Assembly (NCBI GenBank): GCA_016721725.1
Contig: JADKHN010000001.1
Span: forward strand, 1,426,001 to 1,490,000
DNA from: Chitinophagaceae bacterium
GTDB lineage: Bacteria; Bacteroidota; Bacteroidia; Chitinophagales; Chitinophagaceae
Direction of reading: 5' to 3'
DNA: 64,000 bases
Shown here: positions 34,802 to 44,190 of the stretch, piece after piece
Position numbering within the stretch: position 1 is the first letter of the stretch
Layout of the letters: every line of letters begins with the position of its first letter
The notes under the pieces: generated by a model
The model's database searches: none
What the model was told of the DNA's origin: nothing
Seen by the model: only the letters and a program-made list of their open reading frames with translations
Translations under genes and position numbers: made by a program

Positions 34802-37800
34802 TTATTCAACGACTGCACGGCACACGATGATTCGTGCTCCATTGCGGTCACCTAATTCAACCCAATAAACACCATGCCCATAAGGCCTTAAGTCAAGATC
34901 CATTCTTGCATAAGGGGCCGTGATGCCAAAGTTTTGAGAGAATAGACGTGCACCTCTTGCATCATAAACTGTAAGTATCCTGGGCAATACACTGTTGTTG
35001 TTCACACTGTGATAGCGCACCTGGAACCGTCCGCTGCTCGGGTTCGGATACAGGAAGCAATTGCTCATCACTGAATCAGAGATGTTGATCAGGTTGGACG
35101 TATTGGTACAACCGTTCACATCCGTAACGGTCAGGGTATAATCTCCCAAGCCATCCACATCAACATTCAGGGTTCCTGTAGTTGCACCACCTACAACACC
35201 ACCATTCCTGCGCCAGGTATAGGTGGCGGCAGCGAAAGGAGATACGGTAGAGGACAGCACCGTCCTTAATCCGGGGAACAGCTTCACATAAGGTGAAGCG
35301 GAGATCACCACGGTTGGTAATGGATTCACCGTGAGGATCCGGAAGAAGGAGTATGCCGGTGTACAAGGAGCCGGGCCCTGCAGCCTGCAACGGTAGAAAT
35401 AACCGCTCATGGATACAGGAGGATTGGTGATGGTCAGCGTTGGCGTTGTAGCGCCGCTGTAAATGGTGTTGTTTGAAACAGCCGTGTACGTATTACCGTT
35501 ATTGGTGCTCACTTCCCACTGATAAGCGATGGTACCCAAAGGTATCGTAGCTGTTACAGAGAAGGTAGCCACTTTGTCGGTACAGATGGTCTGGTTGACC
35601 GGCTGTATAGTGACCGTTGGTTGCGTATTCACCGTTACCGTCACTACCCTTGCAGGAGACGTACATGCGGGTACGTTAGCGGCAGAGAGGTAAACGGCAC
35701 CATTGAAGTTGCGCGGGTTGTTCGCCGGAGGACCAGGAGCAACCGGACCACCCCAACCAACGTTTCCGCCGGTGGTGATCGTACAACCGTTATTGCTATA
35801 GGTTACGAGACCGGCACCATTAGTGTAAGCCGGGAAAGTAGCACTGGCTGCGGTGAATTCCAGGCCAATGCCATAAGTGGCGCCGGCTGGGATCGGGAAT
35901 GCTAAACCGGTCAGTACAGCGTTCAGTGTATTGGCTGTAACGTTCGAGTTTTGCGTAGCGATGATGTTCCAACCATTGGCCGGATCGATCATTCCGGGGT
36001 TACCGGCGATCGGTGAGGTCTTCACCCAAAGCCTGGCAGTTACCGCGCCGGAAGCCCAAGAGTTACTGGACAGACCGTTCAGGTTCATCGGGATACCATT
36101 GCCATTGGTCAGGTTGAAGAAGATCATGTTGTTACCATTACCGCCAGCCATCGGTGTGGTTACAGCGGCCGGAGGAGCAGACAAGCTCTGTACGGTCACG
36201 TTGTAATTGTAAACACCGGCAGGTGTTGGTTTGGTCCAGACAGAATCAACCTGCGTACCGGCAACATAAGGAATTGTTGCACCGGCATCGCTGAACAAGC
36301 CACCGGCAGGAGACCAGGTAGCCGGTGAAGCCGGAACACCCAGTACATAGTCGATATCCAATGTCCAGTTGTTGAAGGTACCTCCGTCCGGAGCGCCTGC
36401 ATCATACATGGCGATCGTCCAGGTACCATTCGGAACAGAATATAATCCGCTCCAACTGGCTACGTTTGGAACAAAGCCGGCAGGACCACCCGGGAAGGTG
36501 AAGCCAAGGGCTGTGAAAGTAGCACCGGCACCATCAGCCCTGAAGGTAGCGCTCCATGGAGCAGCACCCGCACTGAGGGCGGTGGTTCCTGAAGAACTGA
36601 TGATCGTATTGGTGAAATTGACACCCGGGTTGTTTGTTCCGGATAACAGTGCATCCAGGTTGTAAACATTTCCGTTTGGCGCTTTCAACGCAATGATCAT
36701 GTCAGCTACCCAGGCATGGGTGATATTCATCTTAGCCCTTAAACCGGTAACAGTAGCCCCTGCAGGGATACCGGAAACCGTGATGTTGGAAGAGGTTGCA
36801 GGATAAGAAGCCGGAACCGGTGGAATGGTCGGACCATCAGGGATGGCCACGTTGACCGCACCGGAAGCAAATGAAGCGGTGTAAGACTGAGAAGTCGAGC
36901 TCTTCAGTTTAACAGCGGCATCGCCCAGGCACATGACAACCGGGTTCGGTGTAACGGTTGGTGGCGGCGGCGTGTAATTAACCACAACGCTGGCCGTGTT
37001 AGAACAACCTGTTGAAGTAGCTGTACCGGTAACGGTATAGGTAGTCAACGAAGTTGGAGCGGCATAGACCGTAGCCAGGTTGGTTCCGGTATATGGCGTG
37101 GTGGCCGTTGCATTGGTATATAAACCGGTCAATGGCGCCCATACATAAGTATTGGCTCCGCTGGCAGTCAAAGCTAAACCATTGATACCCGCAACACCGC
37201 CGCAGATCGGACCGGTGGGGCTAACGGTAACAACGGGTAAAGCATTAACGGTTAAGATGGCGCCATTTGTACTGGCAACCGGAGGACAAGATCCGCTAAC
37301 ATTCATACGGTAGCGATATCCGTTCATGGACAAAGCAACCGGGTTGATCGTCAGGGTTCCGGTAGTGACACCGGAATAAGGAGCCGCATTGGTCAGATCG
37401 GTCCAGGTAACACCACCGTTGGTGCTTACCTGCCATTGGAAGGCGGCGCCAGTACCTGTACCGGCTGCGGTAAAGGTGGCGACAGAACCATCACAAACGG
37501 TTGTATTGGCCGGTTGTGTCGTTACGGCCGGGCGGGTATTCACCGTAATGGTGATCGAAGCCTGGCGAATACAACCTGCGCCGTTGTCATGATTGACAGT
37601 GTAAGTGGTCGTAACAGCAGGTGAAGCAGCAACCGGGTTGGTGGTTGTTGAGTTCAGGCCTGCAGCCGGAGTCCACAGGAAGGTTCCTGTAGTGATCGGC
37701 GTAGAAGGAGCGGTGAAGGTGATGCTGTAACCACCGGATATAGATCCTCCGTCTCCAGCAGCCTGGTCGTAAACATATAATTTCCAGATGCCATTGAAGT

Positions 37801-40800
37801 CACCGGTAAAGGTGGCCAGGGTCGGGTTAGCCGGAACACCAGCAGGACCACCGGGGAAGTTATCCGGTCCGACAGTATTCGTTGGCTTATACGTTCCAGT
37901 AGTATTAGCAGCAGGCGGCGTTGTAAACAAGCCCGGAGCTGCATCATTGAAGATCAGGGTGTTGTTGATGAAATCAGCGCTTCCGCCGACATCAGACAAT
38001 AACATCACATTGGTTCCGGTTGGAGATTGCACGGCAATGTCCAGGTCACCAGACCAGGTATGGTTTATACCAATCAGGCTGACAGATTGAACAGTTACAC
38101 CTGAAGTTGGTAAACCAGACACAGTCAGGTTAGCCGGATAAGGGCTGGCCGGGCCAGAACTTGCACTGGGGATCGTGATCGCACCGGAAGCAGTGATCGT
38201 TTGAGTACCTGCACCTTCCATGGCAGTCAACCTGATCGGGTCGCCCTGGCAGATGGTCGTGCTGCGGTCGGCCTCGATAGAGATCGCGTTAGCGGTCTGG
38301 AAGGTCAGGATAGAATTGGTTGAATTAGCTGTTGCACAACCAGGTACTTGCACTACGGCACGATACCAGGTTGTTTGGGTGATGTTGGTATAGTTCAACG
38401 TGGTTGTCGTGTTGGCAACTGGAGTCCAGGTACCACCGGCATTGATTGAAACTTCCCAGCGGATCACGTTTCCGGTATGGCCAGACAAGGTCAGGGTACC
38501 GGAATTGGTGCTTCCGCAAATGGTTACGGCTGCGGGAGCAATGGTACCTCCTATAGAAGCATTGACCACGCTCAATAAAGCACCATTGGTATTCACGCCC
38601 GGAGCCGGACAATCGCTGGTGACCATGTTACAACGGTAGTAGTTACCATTGAGGCCAATGGCGGCCGGGTTGATGGTCAGGGTATTGGTCGTGACATTAG
38701 AATAAGGAGCCACATTGGTCAGGCTGACCCATGGGCCGCCCGGACCGGCTGTGCTCACCTGCCACTGGTAAGAGATCGGGTTAGCAGCGGTAGCCGTTGT
38801 AGTAAAGCTGGCTGAAGTATTTACACAAACAGAAGTGTTGGTAGGCTGTGCACTGACAACAGGACAACCGGCAACGATCTGTGTGATCGGCGTCGTGGTC
38901 TGAACCACATTGAAACGCTTCAAAGAAGGGTTACCGTCGTTGAACAGGCTGCTCCTCATCACCACGTTACCCGGGAAACTTCCTATGGGAACGTTAACGG
39001 TGAATTGGTAAGTAGATGAACCAAGGGCGGCCAGGTTAACCACCCAGCTAACCACACGGTTACCCGCGTTATAAACACCACCGTTGGTTGCGCTAACGAA
39101 GTTGGCATTGGCGGGCAAAGTATCTGTGAGCAGGTAGTTGGCAATGGCCACACGGCTACAGGTGCTCACCGTATTGGTATAGGTCAGGTTAGTACCCTCA
39201 GCCACCGTTGGCGCACCGGCTACAAGAGCAACCTGTGATTTGGCGGTGAAATCAGGTGTCTGATCAGAGGCGCTGTTGGCAGAGCCCTGGAGGGCGAATG
39301 CGCCCATACCCCTTTTGCGGAAGGCTTCCCAGATGGAGCAGGAATAAGCTCCTCCGTAAAATAAGGTATCAGCCCTTAACCAACCATCACGGTGGTCGAT
39401 GAAACCGGATCCGCAAGGAGCCAGTTTCATGGCCTGGATGGCGATCCTCATGGCAACCACGTTACCCGCGGTGCTGGAACCATTCCAATAAATATTGGAA
39501 TTGATGGTACCGGCCTGCTGGATGATGGCCCAGGTCGCTTCCCAGGCAACGGCGCACCAGAATTCACCCCTGTCGTGTACGGCACCTGGCAGTACAGCCT
39601 GGTAAACTTTACTATTGATGGCCATATCGGTACTGTAGCGCTGACTGCGGATACCGGCACCAGTTGTGGGTTGATTCAATGCATAAGTACCGATACCGCG
39701 TCCGATCAAACCGGAGTTTACGTTGGAAGCGGCCCAGTCTTGTGTGAACATCAAAGCGATATAATCACTGATACCCTCACCCTGGTGTTCTCCGTTGGAT
39801 ACGCAACCTGCTTGAGCAGGTCCTCCGAACAGGCGATTACTTACACCATGTCCGAATTCGTGAGCGATGATACCATTGTCCACGTCACCATCCCTGTCGG
39901 GAGTAGGCGCGGTCCAGAGGTACATCTGCATCCTTCCGCTACCACCGTCGGCCGGAGTGGCGAAGTTCGCGTTATTACTACCGCCACCATCCTGGGCGTC
40001 GGCCCATACATGGTCGTTACCCACACCACCCCGTCCGAGGTTGTTCACCTGGAAGTTTCCACCTACCTCATCAAAGCCATAGGCGTACAATACGTCATGG
40101 ATAATGTTGTTGTAGTAAAACAGGTTGGTGATGTTGAATTGCTGGTTAGGCGGAGAAGTTACAACAGGCTCCTGGGTATAGTCAGGAACAAAATCGAAAG
40201 ACAGGTTGGGTAAAGCAGTGGTCGATGTGGCTGAAGTAGCCTGGGACGCACTATTGTTATTGGCCCTGTCATGAGCAGCCCATACGTTGTTACCGCGAGT
40301 GTAGTTGTAATCGGTTCCGGATGCGTCCGTGCTGTGCCATTTCAAGGTAACGGCATTGGCGGTGGCTGCAGTCCAGGGATTGTTCACCACTGCACTGGAT
40401 GGAGCGCCGGGCATAAAGCTCGGAGCCTCGTAAGGCAGGGGAATGACCCGGTAAACGCCGTTATCAGCTAAGCTTGGGCTGTTGCTGAATTCGTTGTTCA
40501 ACTGGGCAACTTTCTTGTAATCGAATAACAGCTTATCGCCGAAACCCGACTTGATCGTTTCATTTGCATGGTTGTGGTTCAAACCAAACTCATACACATG
40601 TTTTGGATCATCCCAATTACAAGAAACCGTCAGGTTCAGGCTATTGAGGATGTTGTTGTTGGTAGCGTCCACTTTAACCAGCCAGTAGTCGGAAGACGTG
40701 GTTGGAATAAAGTAAACCTGCCAGGCCAGACGGATGCTGCTTCCATCCTCACTTGGAAACCACATCAGTTGAGCGGTGATGTTCTCACGGGTTACACCCA

Positions 40801-41257
40801 GGTTGCCAAACTCAACCAGGCGGCCATTGTCCTTGGTGTTAATGGCCACGATGCTTTGAGCCGGTGCGAGTCCTTTGTTTGCCAAAGCTGCCATGACGGC
40901 GCTTTCGGCAGACTTGGAGGGCATGCCCGTAATGACATTCACTTTCTTATCCAGGTCGGCGATCCTGCCGCCGGCATTGGATAAGGGAATGTTGTTCTTA
41001 AAGGCGATCACCTGGATCTGGTTGTAGACCGGGATGTCTTTAAAGGTTTGTTGCAGATAAACATACCTGATCCCGATCGTTCGATCGGTGTAGGCATTGC
41101 TAACCGTAAGGTTATTCAGGTCATCAGCGCTTAGTCCTAAGGCCGACCTGTGGGCGCTCACCTGCTGAAGCGCCGCGTTTTTTTCTACATCGAAGTTCTG
41201 CGCCATACTGAGGAGGGCACACCACATCAATGCGAAGAAGAGGAAAATTTTCTTCAT
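34802..41257 (-). CDS. M36-family metallopeptidase with Ig-like, P-domain and T9SS sorting modules
   Basis: 2151 residues from the ATG at 41257 (MKKIFLFFALMWCALLSMAQ signal); a reading from 41296 adds a non-signal stretch. Order: fungalysin/thermolysin-type propeptide (about 25-200); M36 catalytic domain (about 215-690) with zinc motif HEFGH (H466, E467, H470) in GIIAHEFGHGVSNRLFGG; DUF11-like segment; repeated Ig-like modules; two P-domain-like modules (NHTWSGDLDIAVQSP, THAWVADMIIALKAPNG); and a T9SS type A C-terminal domain. It is a secreted protease, presumably self-activated by propeptide cleavage. The C-terminal half parallels the neighbouring 2314-residue protein module by module. Confidence 0.92.
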   Translation of the reverse strand: MKKIFLFFALMWCALLSMAQNFDVEKNAALQQVSAHRSALGLSADDLNNLTVSNAYTDRTIGIRYVYLQQTFKDIPVYNQIQVIAFKNNIPLSNAGGRIADLDKKVNVITGMPSKSAESAVMAALANKGLAPAQSIVAINTKDNGRLVEFGNLGVTRENITAQLMWFPSEDGSSIRLAWQVYFIPTTSSDYWLVKVDATNNNILNSLNLTVSCNWDDPKHVYEFGLNHNHANETIKSGFGDKLLFDYKKVAQLNNEFSNSPSLADNGVYRVIPLPYEAPSFMPGAPSSAVVNNPWTAATANAVTLKWHSTDASGTDYNYTRGNNVWAAHDRANNNSASQATSATSTTALPNLSFDFVPDYTQEPVVTSPPNQQFNITNLFYYNNIIHDVLYAYGFDEVGGNFQVNNLGRGGVGNDHVWADAQDGGGSNNANFATPADGGSGRMQMYLWTAPTPDRDGDVDNGIIAHEFGHGVSNRLFGGPAQAGCVSNGEHQGEGISDYIALMFTQDWAASNVNSGLIGRGIGTYALNQPTTGAGIRSQRYSTDMAINSKVYQAVLPGAVHDRGEFWCAVAWEATWAIIQQAGTINSNIYWNGSSTAGNVVAMRIAIQAMKLAPCGSGFIDHRDGWLRADTLFYGGAYSCSIWEAFRKRGMGAFALQGSANSASDQTPDFTAKSQVALVAGAPTVAEGTNLTYTNTVSTCSRVAIANYLLTDTLPANANFVSATNGGVYNAGNRVVSWVVNLAALGSSTYQFTVNVPIGSFPGNVVMRSSLFNDGNPSLKRFNVVQTTTPITQIVAGCPVVSAQPTNTSVCVNTSASFTTTATAANPISYQWQVSTAGPGGPWVSLTNVAPYSNVTTNTLTINPAAIGLNGNYYRCNMVTSDCPAPGVNTNGALLSVVNASIGGTIAPAAVTICGSTNSGTLTLSGHTGNVIRWEVSINAGGTWTPVANTTTTLNYTNITQTTWYRAVVQVPGCATANSTNSILTFQTANAISIEADRSTTICQGDPIRLTAMEGAGTQTITASGAITIPSASSGPASPYPANLTVSGLPTSGVTVQSVSLIGINHTWSGDLDIAVQSPTGTNVMLLSDVGGSADFINNTLIFNDAAPGLFTTPPAANTTGTYKPTNTVGPDNFPGGPAGVPANPTLATFTGDFNGIWKLYVYDQAAGDGGSISGGYSITFTAPSTPITTGTFLWTPAAGLNSTTTNPVAASPAVTTTYTVNHDNGAGCIRQASITITVNTRPAVTTQPANTTVCDGSVATFTAAGTGTGAAFQWQVSTNGGVTWTDLTNAAPYSGVTTGTLTINPVALSMNGYRYRMNVSGSCPPVASTNGAILTVNALPVVTVSPTGPICGGVAGINGLALTASGANTYVWAPLTGLYTNATATTPYTGTNLATVYAAPTSLTTYTVTGTATSTGCSNTASVVVNYTPPPPTVTPNPVVMCLGDAAVKLKSSTSQSYTASFASGAVNVAIPDGPTIPPVPASYPATSSNITVSGIPAGATVTGLRAKMNITHAWVADMIIALKAPNGNVYNLDALLSGTNNPGVNFTNTIISSSGTTALSAGAAPWSATFRADGAGATFTALGFTFPGGPAGFVPNVASWSGLYSVPNGTWTIAMYDAGAPDGGTFNNWTLDIDYVLGVPASPATWSPAGGLFSDAGATIPYVAGTQVDSVWTKPTPAGVYNYNVTVQSLSAPPAAVTTPMAGGNGNNMIFFNLTNGNGIPMNLNGLSSNSWASGAVTARLWVKTSPIAGNPGMIDPANGWNIIATQNSNVTANTLNAVLTGLAFPIPAGATYGIGLEFTAASATFPAYTNGAGLVTYSNNGCTITTGGNVGWGGPVAPGPPANNPRNFNGAVYLSAANVPACTSPARVVTVTVNTQPTVTIQPVNQTICTDKVATFSVTATIPLGTIAYQWEVSTNNGNTYTAVSNNTIYSGATTPTLTITNPPVSMSGYFYRCRLQGPAPCTPAYSFFRILTVNPLPTVVISASPYVKLFPGLRTVLSSTVSPFAAATYTWRRNGGVVGGATTGTLNVDVDGLGDYTLTVTDVNGCTNTSNLINISDSVMSNCFLYPNPSSGRFQVRYHSVNNNSVLPRILTVYDARGARLFSQNFGITAPYARMDLDLRPYGHGVYWVELGDRNGARIIVCRAVVE

Positions 41258-41626
41258 GATTTGACAATTTGGTTTGTATTTGGATGTAAAGAACACAAGG
41301 GAAAAACAGTTTTTGATAACCGTATTTGGTGATTAATGACTGACTTTAATTTGAGCCTATATATAAATGGAATATTCTTTTGTATTTTTTAAAAGGATAC
41401 CGGTTTCGTTTCTGTTCAATAAGATCAACCCGCGGTTAGTTTAACCGTCTGATTTTTTCAAAGCGGAAAATTACAGCATTCTATTTAAAACTTAATGAAA
41501 AAAACCCTGTTTTTTTCGGGGTCGGGGCTATTAATTGGTGCAAATTTTTTGGATTACCAACGGCAAACCCTACCTTTGCACCCTGAAAAAACACCCCTTT
41601 TTATAAATCATTAATTCTTAATCGTT
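41258..41626. other. Intergenic region between the M36 gene and atpA
   Basis: 369 bp between divergent genes. It contains the atpA promoter at its right end (41548-41578) and a small inverted repeat GGTTA/TAACC near 41435-41450. The part nearest the M36 gene is AT-rich with no exact TAnnTTTG on the minus strand. Confidence 0.6.
41548..41578 (+). promoter_or_regulatory. Predicted atpA promoter (-33/-7)
   Basis: TTTG at 41548-41551 and TACCTTTG at 41571-41578, spacing 19 bp: a full match to the Bacteroidota -33 TTTG / -7 TAnnTTTG promoter. The start codon lies 48 bp downstream. It gives atpA its own promoter away from the other atp genes. Confidence 0.75.
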
Positions 41627-43207
41627 ATGGTAGAAATCAAACCGGATGAGATATCGGCGATACTTCGCCAGCAACTGAGCAATTTCAACGCCTCGGCCAG
41701 CCTGGAAGAAGTGGGTACGGTCCTGCAGGTGGGAGATGGTATCGCCCGGGTTTACGGGTTGAATAATGTCCGCTCAGGCGAGCTGGTGGAATTTGAGAAT
41801 GGCGTTAAAGCCATCGCCCTGAACCTGGAAGAAGATAATGTGGGTGTGGTTTTGATGGGTGAAAGCAGTGAGATCAAGGAAGGTGATAAAGTAAAGCGTA
41901 CCGGACAGATCGCTTCGATCAAGGTCGGCGAAGGAATGAGCGGACGCGTCATCAATACCCTGGGTGAACCCATCGACGGAAAAGGTCCCATCAAAGGGGA
42001 ATTATATGAAATGCCCCTTGAGCGTAAGGCTCCCGGGGTGATCTTCAGGGAACCGGTAAAAGAACCCCTCCAAACCGGTATCAAGGCCATCGACGCCATG
42101 ATCCCCATCGGTCGTGGCCAGCGGGAACTGGTGATCGGCGACCGCCAGACCGGTAAGACCGCCATCTGCGTGGACACCATCATCAACCAGAAAGAATTTT
42201 ACGCCGCCGGAAAGCCGGTATATTGTATCTATGTAGCCATTGGCCAAAAAGCGAGTACCATTGCCGGTATCATGAAGACGCTGGAAGAACATGGCGCCAT
42301 GGCTTATACCACCATCGTTGCGGCATCGGCTTCCGATCCCGCTCCGCTGCAGTTCTACGCACCCTTTGCCGGAGCGGCCATCGGCGAATTCTTCCGCGAT
42401 ACCGGAAGGCCCGCCCTCATCATTTATGATGATCTGTCCAAACAGGCTGTAGCTTACCGCGAAGTTTCCCTTTTGCTCCGTCGCCCTCCGGGACGTGAAG
42501 CTTATCCGGGTGACGTGTTCTACCTGCACAGCCGTTTACTGGAAAGAGCCGCCAAAGTGATCTCCAGGGATGATATCGCCGCCCAGATGAACGACCTGCC
42601 CGCTTCCATCAAGCATTTGGTGAAAGGCGGAGGTTCACTCACCGCTTTGCCGGTGATCGAGACCCAGGCCGGTGACGTTTCCGCCTATATCCCGACCAAT
42701 GTAATTTCCATCACCGACGGACAGATATTCCTCGAGGGTAACCTCTTCAACGCAGGTATCCGTCCGGCCATCAACGTAGGTATCTCTGTTAGCCGGGTGG
42801 GGGGTAATGCCCAGATCAAATCCATGAAAAAAGTGGCCGGTACCCTTAAACTGGACCAGGCCCTGTACCGCGAACTGGAGGCCTTCTCCAAATTCGGTGG
42901 TGACCTGGATGCCGCGACCAAGAATGTGATCGACAAAGGCGCCCGTAACGTGGAAGTGCTGAAACAGCTGCAATATTCTCCCATGACCGTGGAAAAACAG
43001 GTAGCGATCATCTACCTCGGTACCCAGGGTCTGTTGAAAGAAGTGGCGGTGAAGCATGTGAAGGCCTTTGAAGAGCATTTCCTGCTGGAAATGGAGAATA
43101 AGCACGCCGATGTCCTGGCTGAATTCAAGAAAGGCAATCTGCCCGAGGATGGTCTGAAGAAGATGACCGAAATGGCGGCTGGCCTGGTTGCACAGTACAA
43201 AGCTTAA
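41627..43207 (+). CDS. atpA: ATP synthase F1 subunit alpha
   Basis: Alpha subunit of F1, 526 aa, forming the catalytic hexamer with beta. The nucleotide-binding P-loop is GDRQTGKT in ELVIGDRQTGKTAICVD, followed by the family signature around PAINVGISVSRVGG. Length and domain order are normal. It stands alone: a promoter is upstream and a bidirectional terminator directly downstream. The b, c, a and delta genes are about 39 kb away on the opposite strand, and atpG is not adjacent, so the standard a-c-b-delta-alpha-gamma order is broken in this genome. Confidence 0.96.
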   Translation: MVEIKPDEISAILRQQLSNFNASASLEEVGTVLQVGDGIARVYGLNNVRSGELVEFENGVKAIALNLEEDNVGVVLMGESSEIKEGDKVKRTGQIASIKVGEGMSGRVINTLGEPIDGKGPIKGELYEMPLERKAPGVIFREPVKEPLQTGIKAIDAMIPIGRGQRELVIGDRQTGKTAICVDTIINQKEFYAAGKPVYCIYVAIGQKASTIAGIMKTLEEHGAMAYTTIVAASASDPAPLQFYAPFAGAAIGEFFRDTGRPALIIYDDLSKQAVAYREVSLLLRRPPGREAYPGDVFYLHSRLLERAAKVISRDDIAAQMNDLPASIKHLVKGGGSLTALPVIETQAGDVSAYIPTNVISITDGQIFLEGNLFNAGIRPAINVGISVSRVGGNAQIKSMKKVAGTLKLDQALYRELEAFSKFGGDLDAATKNVIDKGARNVEVLKQLQYSPMTVEKQVAIIYLGTQGLLKEVAVKHVKAFEEHFLLEMENKHADVLAEFKKGNLPEDGLKKMTEMAAGLVAQYKA

Positions 43208-43227
43208 TTCATATCACTGGATAAATA

Positions 43228-43256
43228 AAAACTCCGCAGTTATTGCGGAGTTTTTT
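43228..43256. terminator. Bidirectional terminator between atpA and the propeller lipoprotein gene
   Basis: Eleven-bp stem AAAACTCCGCA/TGCGGAGTTTT (43228-43238 with 43244-43254), loop GTTAT, with A run before and T run after. It can terminate both converging genes. Confidence 0.92.
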
Positions 43257-44181
43257 ATTGAACAAAGTCCCATTTTTTCTCTTCAGGATCATAGCGGAAA
43301 CGATAAATGGTCTCCTGTTTTTCAGTTGGCGCGGTCAGGTTGAAGTTGAATTCCACTCCGAAGATCATCATGTCCCCGTTCTTGTCGAATCGTATGCGCC
43401 TGGCCTTGTCATCTCCCCGGGGACCGAGCAGGTCCAGAGAGAGTTCCTTCCTGGCGCTCCCGGTGAAACGACCCTCTTTGGTGAGTTCTATGGAATAGAC
43501 CTCGGAGGTCCGGCTGCTGCCGAAGAACAATCTTTTTTCGCCCGTGATACCCCCCACGCAGATGCCGAGTGCGTCCCTCCCTGTTAGTTCATCGATCACT
43601 TTTCCATTGGCCGGGTCAACGGCAAACAGCTTTCCCTTTTCCTGGTTTCTTGTTGAACCTGCCACGCTGCTGGCATAAAGCTTTTTTCCGTGGCAATCAA
43701 AGTAAAGGCCCAGCAACCCAAAAGGATTCTCTTCCGTGGGTTTGCCGGCTGCAGGGAGATCGGTCAGCGGCTTCATGGAACCGGTCTTGCCATCCACCCG
43801 GTAAATGATATTCTGTTTTCCGGGAAGGTTGTCGAGTACATTGATCACCGGCACCGGCGCCGTATATACATTGCCGTTATGGTCGGTGGTGATGGGACCC
43901 AGATGACCGAATTGTTTCCAGGACGGGTCCTGCCAGTATTTTTTACCGGTACTGTCTCCGGGGCCAGGGCCCAGTTGTATGAGTACAAGTCCCTGCATTC
44001 TTTTTTCGGATGTGGAGAAGGCGGATCTGGCGGGGTCGAACCCCAGCTCTTTGATGAATGCCGGTTGCCGCTGGCAGGGAATGATGCCGATGTCCGCGAT
44101 CTCCTCTTCCGTCATCTTTTCCGCACAGCCGGTGAAGACCAGGAGGAGCAGGCTAAATATACCAACTAGCTTAGATTTCAT
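43255..44181 (-). CDS. Beta-propeller-like lipoprotein downstream of the amine-oxidase-like gene
   Basis: 308-residue predicted lipoprotein (MKSKLVGIFSLLLLVFTGC, C19). The body has repeated strand units such as ITTDHNGNVYTAPV, GKLFAVDPANGKVIDELTG and ARRIRFDKNGDMMIFGVE, typical of SMP-30/NHL-type beta propellers. No active site was identified. The gene starts 9 bp after the amine-oxidase-like gene stop, third in a MauG-like/amine-oxidase-like/propeller cassette. Methylamine dehydrogenase also uses a propeller heavy chain with a MauG-matured subunit, so a complex of these three products is conceivable (inference). Confidence 0.7.
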   Translation of the reverse strand: MKSKLVGIFSLLLLVFTGCAEKMTEEEIADIGIIPCQRQPAFIKELGFDPARSAFSTSEKRMQGLVLIQLGPGPGDSTGKKYWQDPSWKQFGHLGPITTDHNGNVYTAPVPVINVLDNLPGKQNIIYRVDGKTGSMKPLTDLPAAGKPTEENPFGLLGLYFDCHGKKLYASSVAGSTRNQEKGKLFAVDPANGKVIDELTGRDALGICVGGITGEKRLFFGSSRTSEVYSIELTKEGRFTGSARKELSLDLLGPRGDDKARRIRFDKNGDMMIFGVEFNFNLTAPTEKQETIYRFRYDPEEKKWDFVQ

Positions 44182-44190
44182 GTTGTGCTT

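Noticed and set aside
39392..40213. 273-residue plus-strand reading inside the M36 gene
   Set aside because: Antisense shadow of the catalytic domain coding sequence; no family features.
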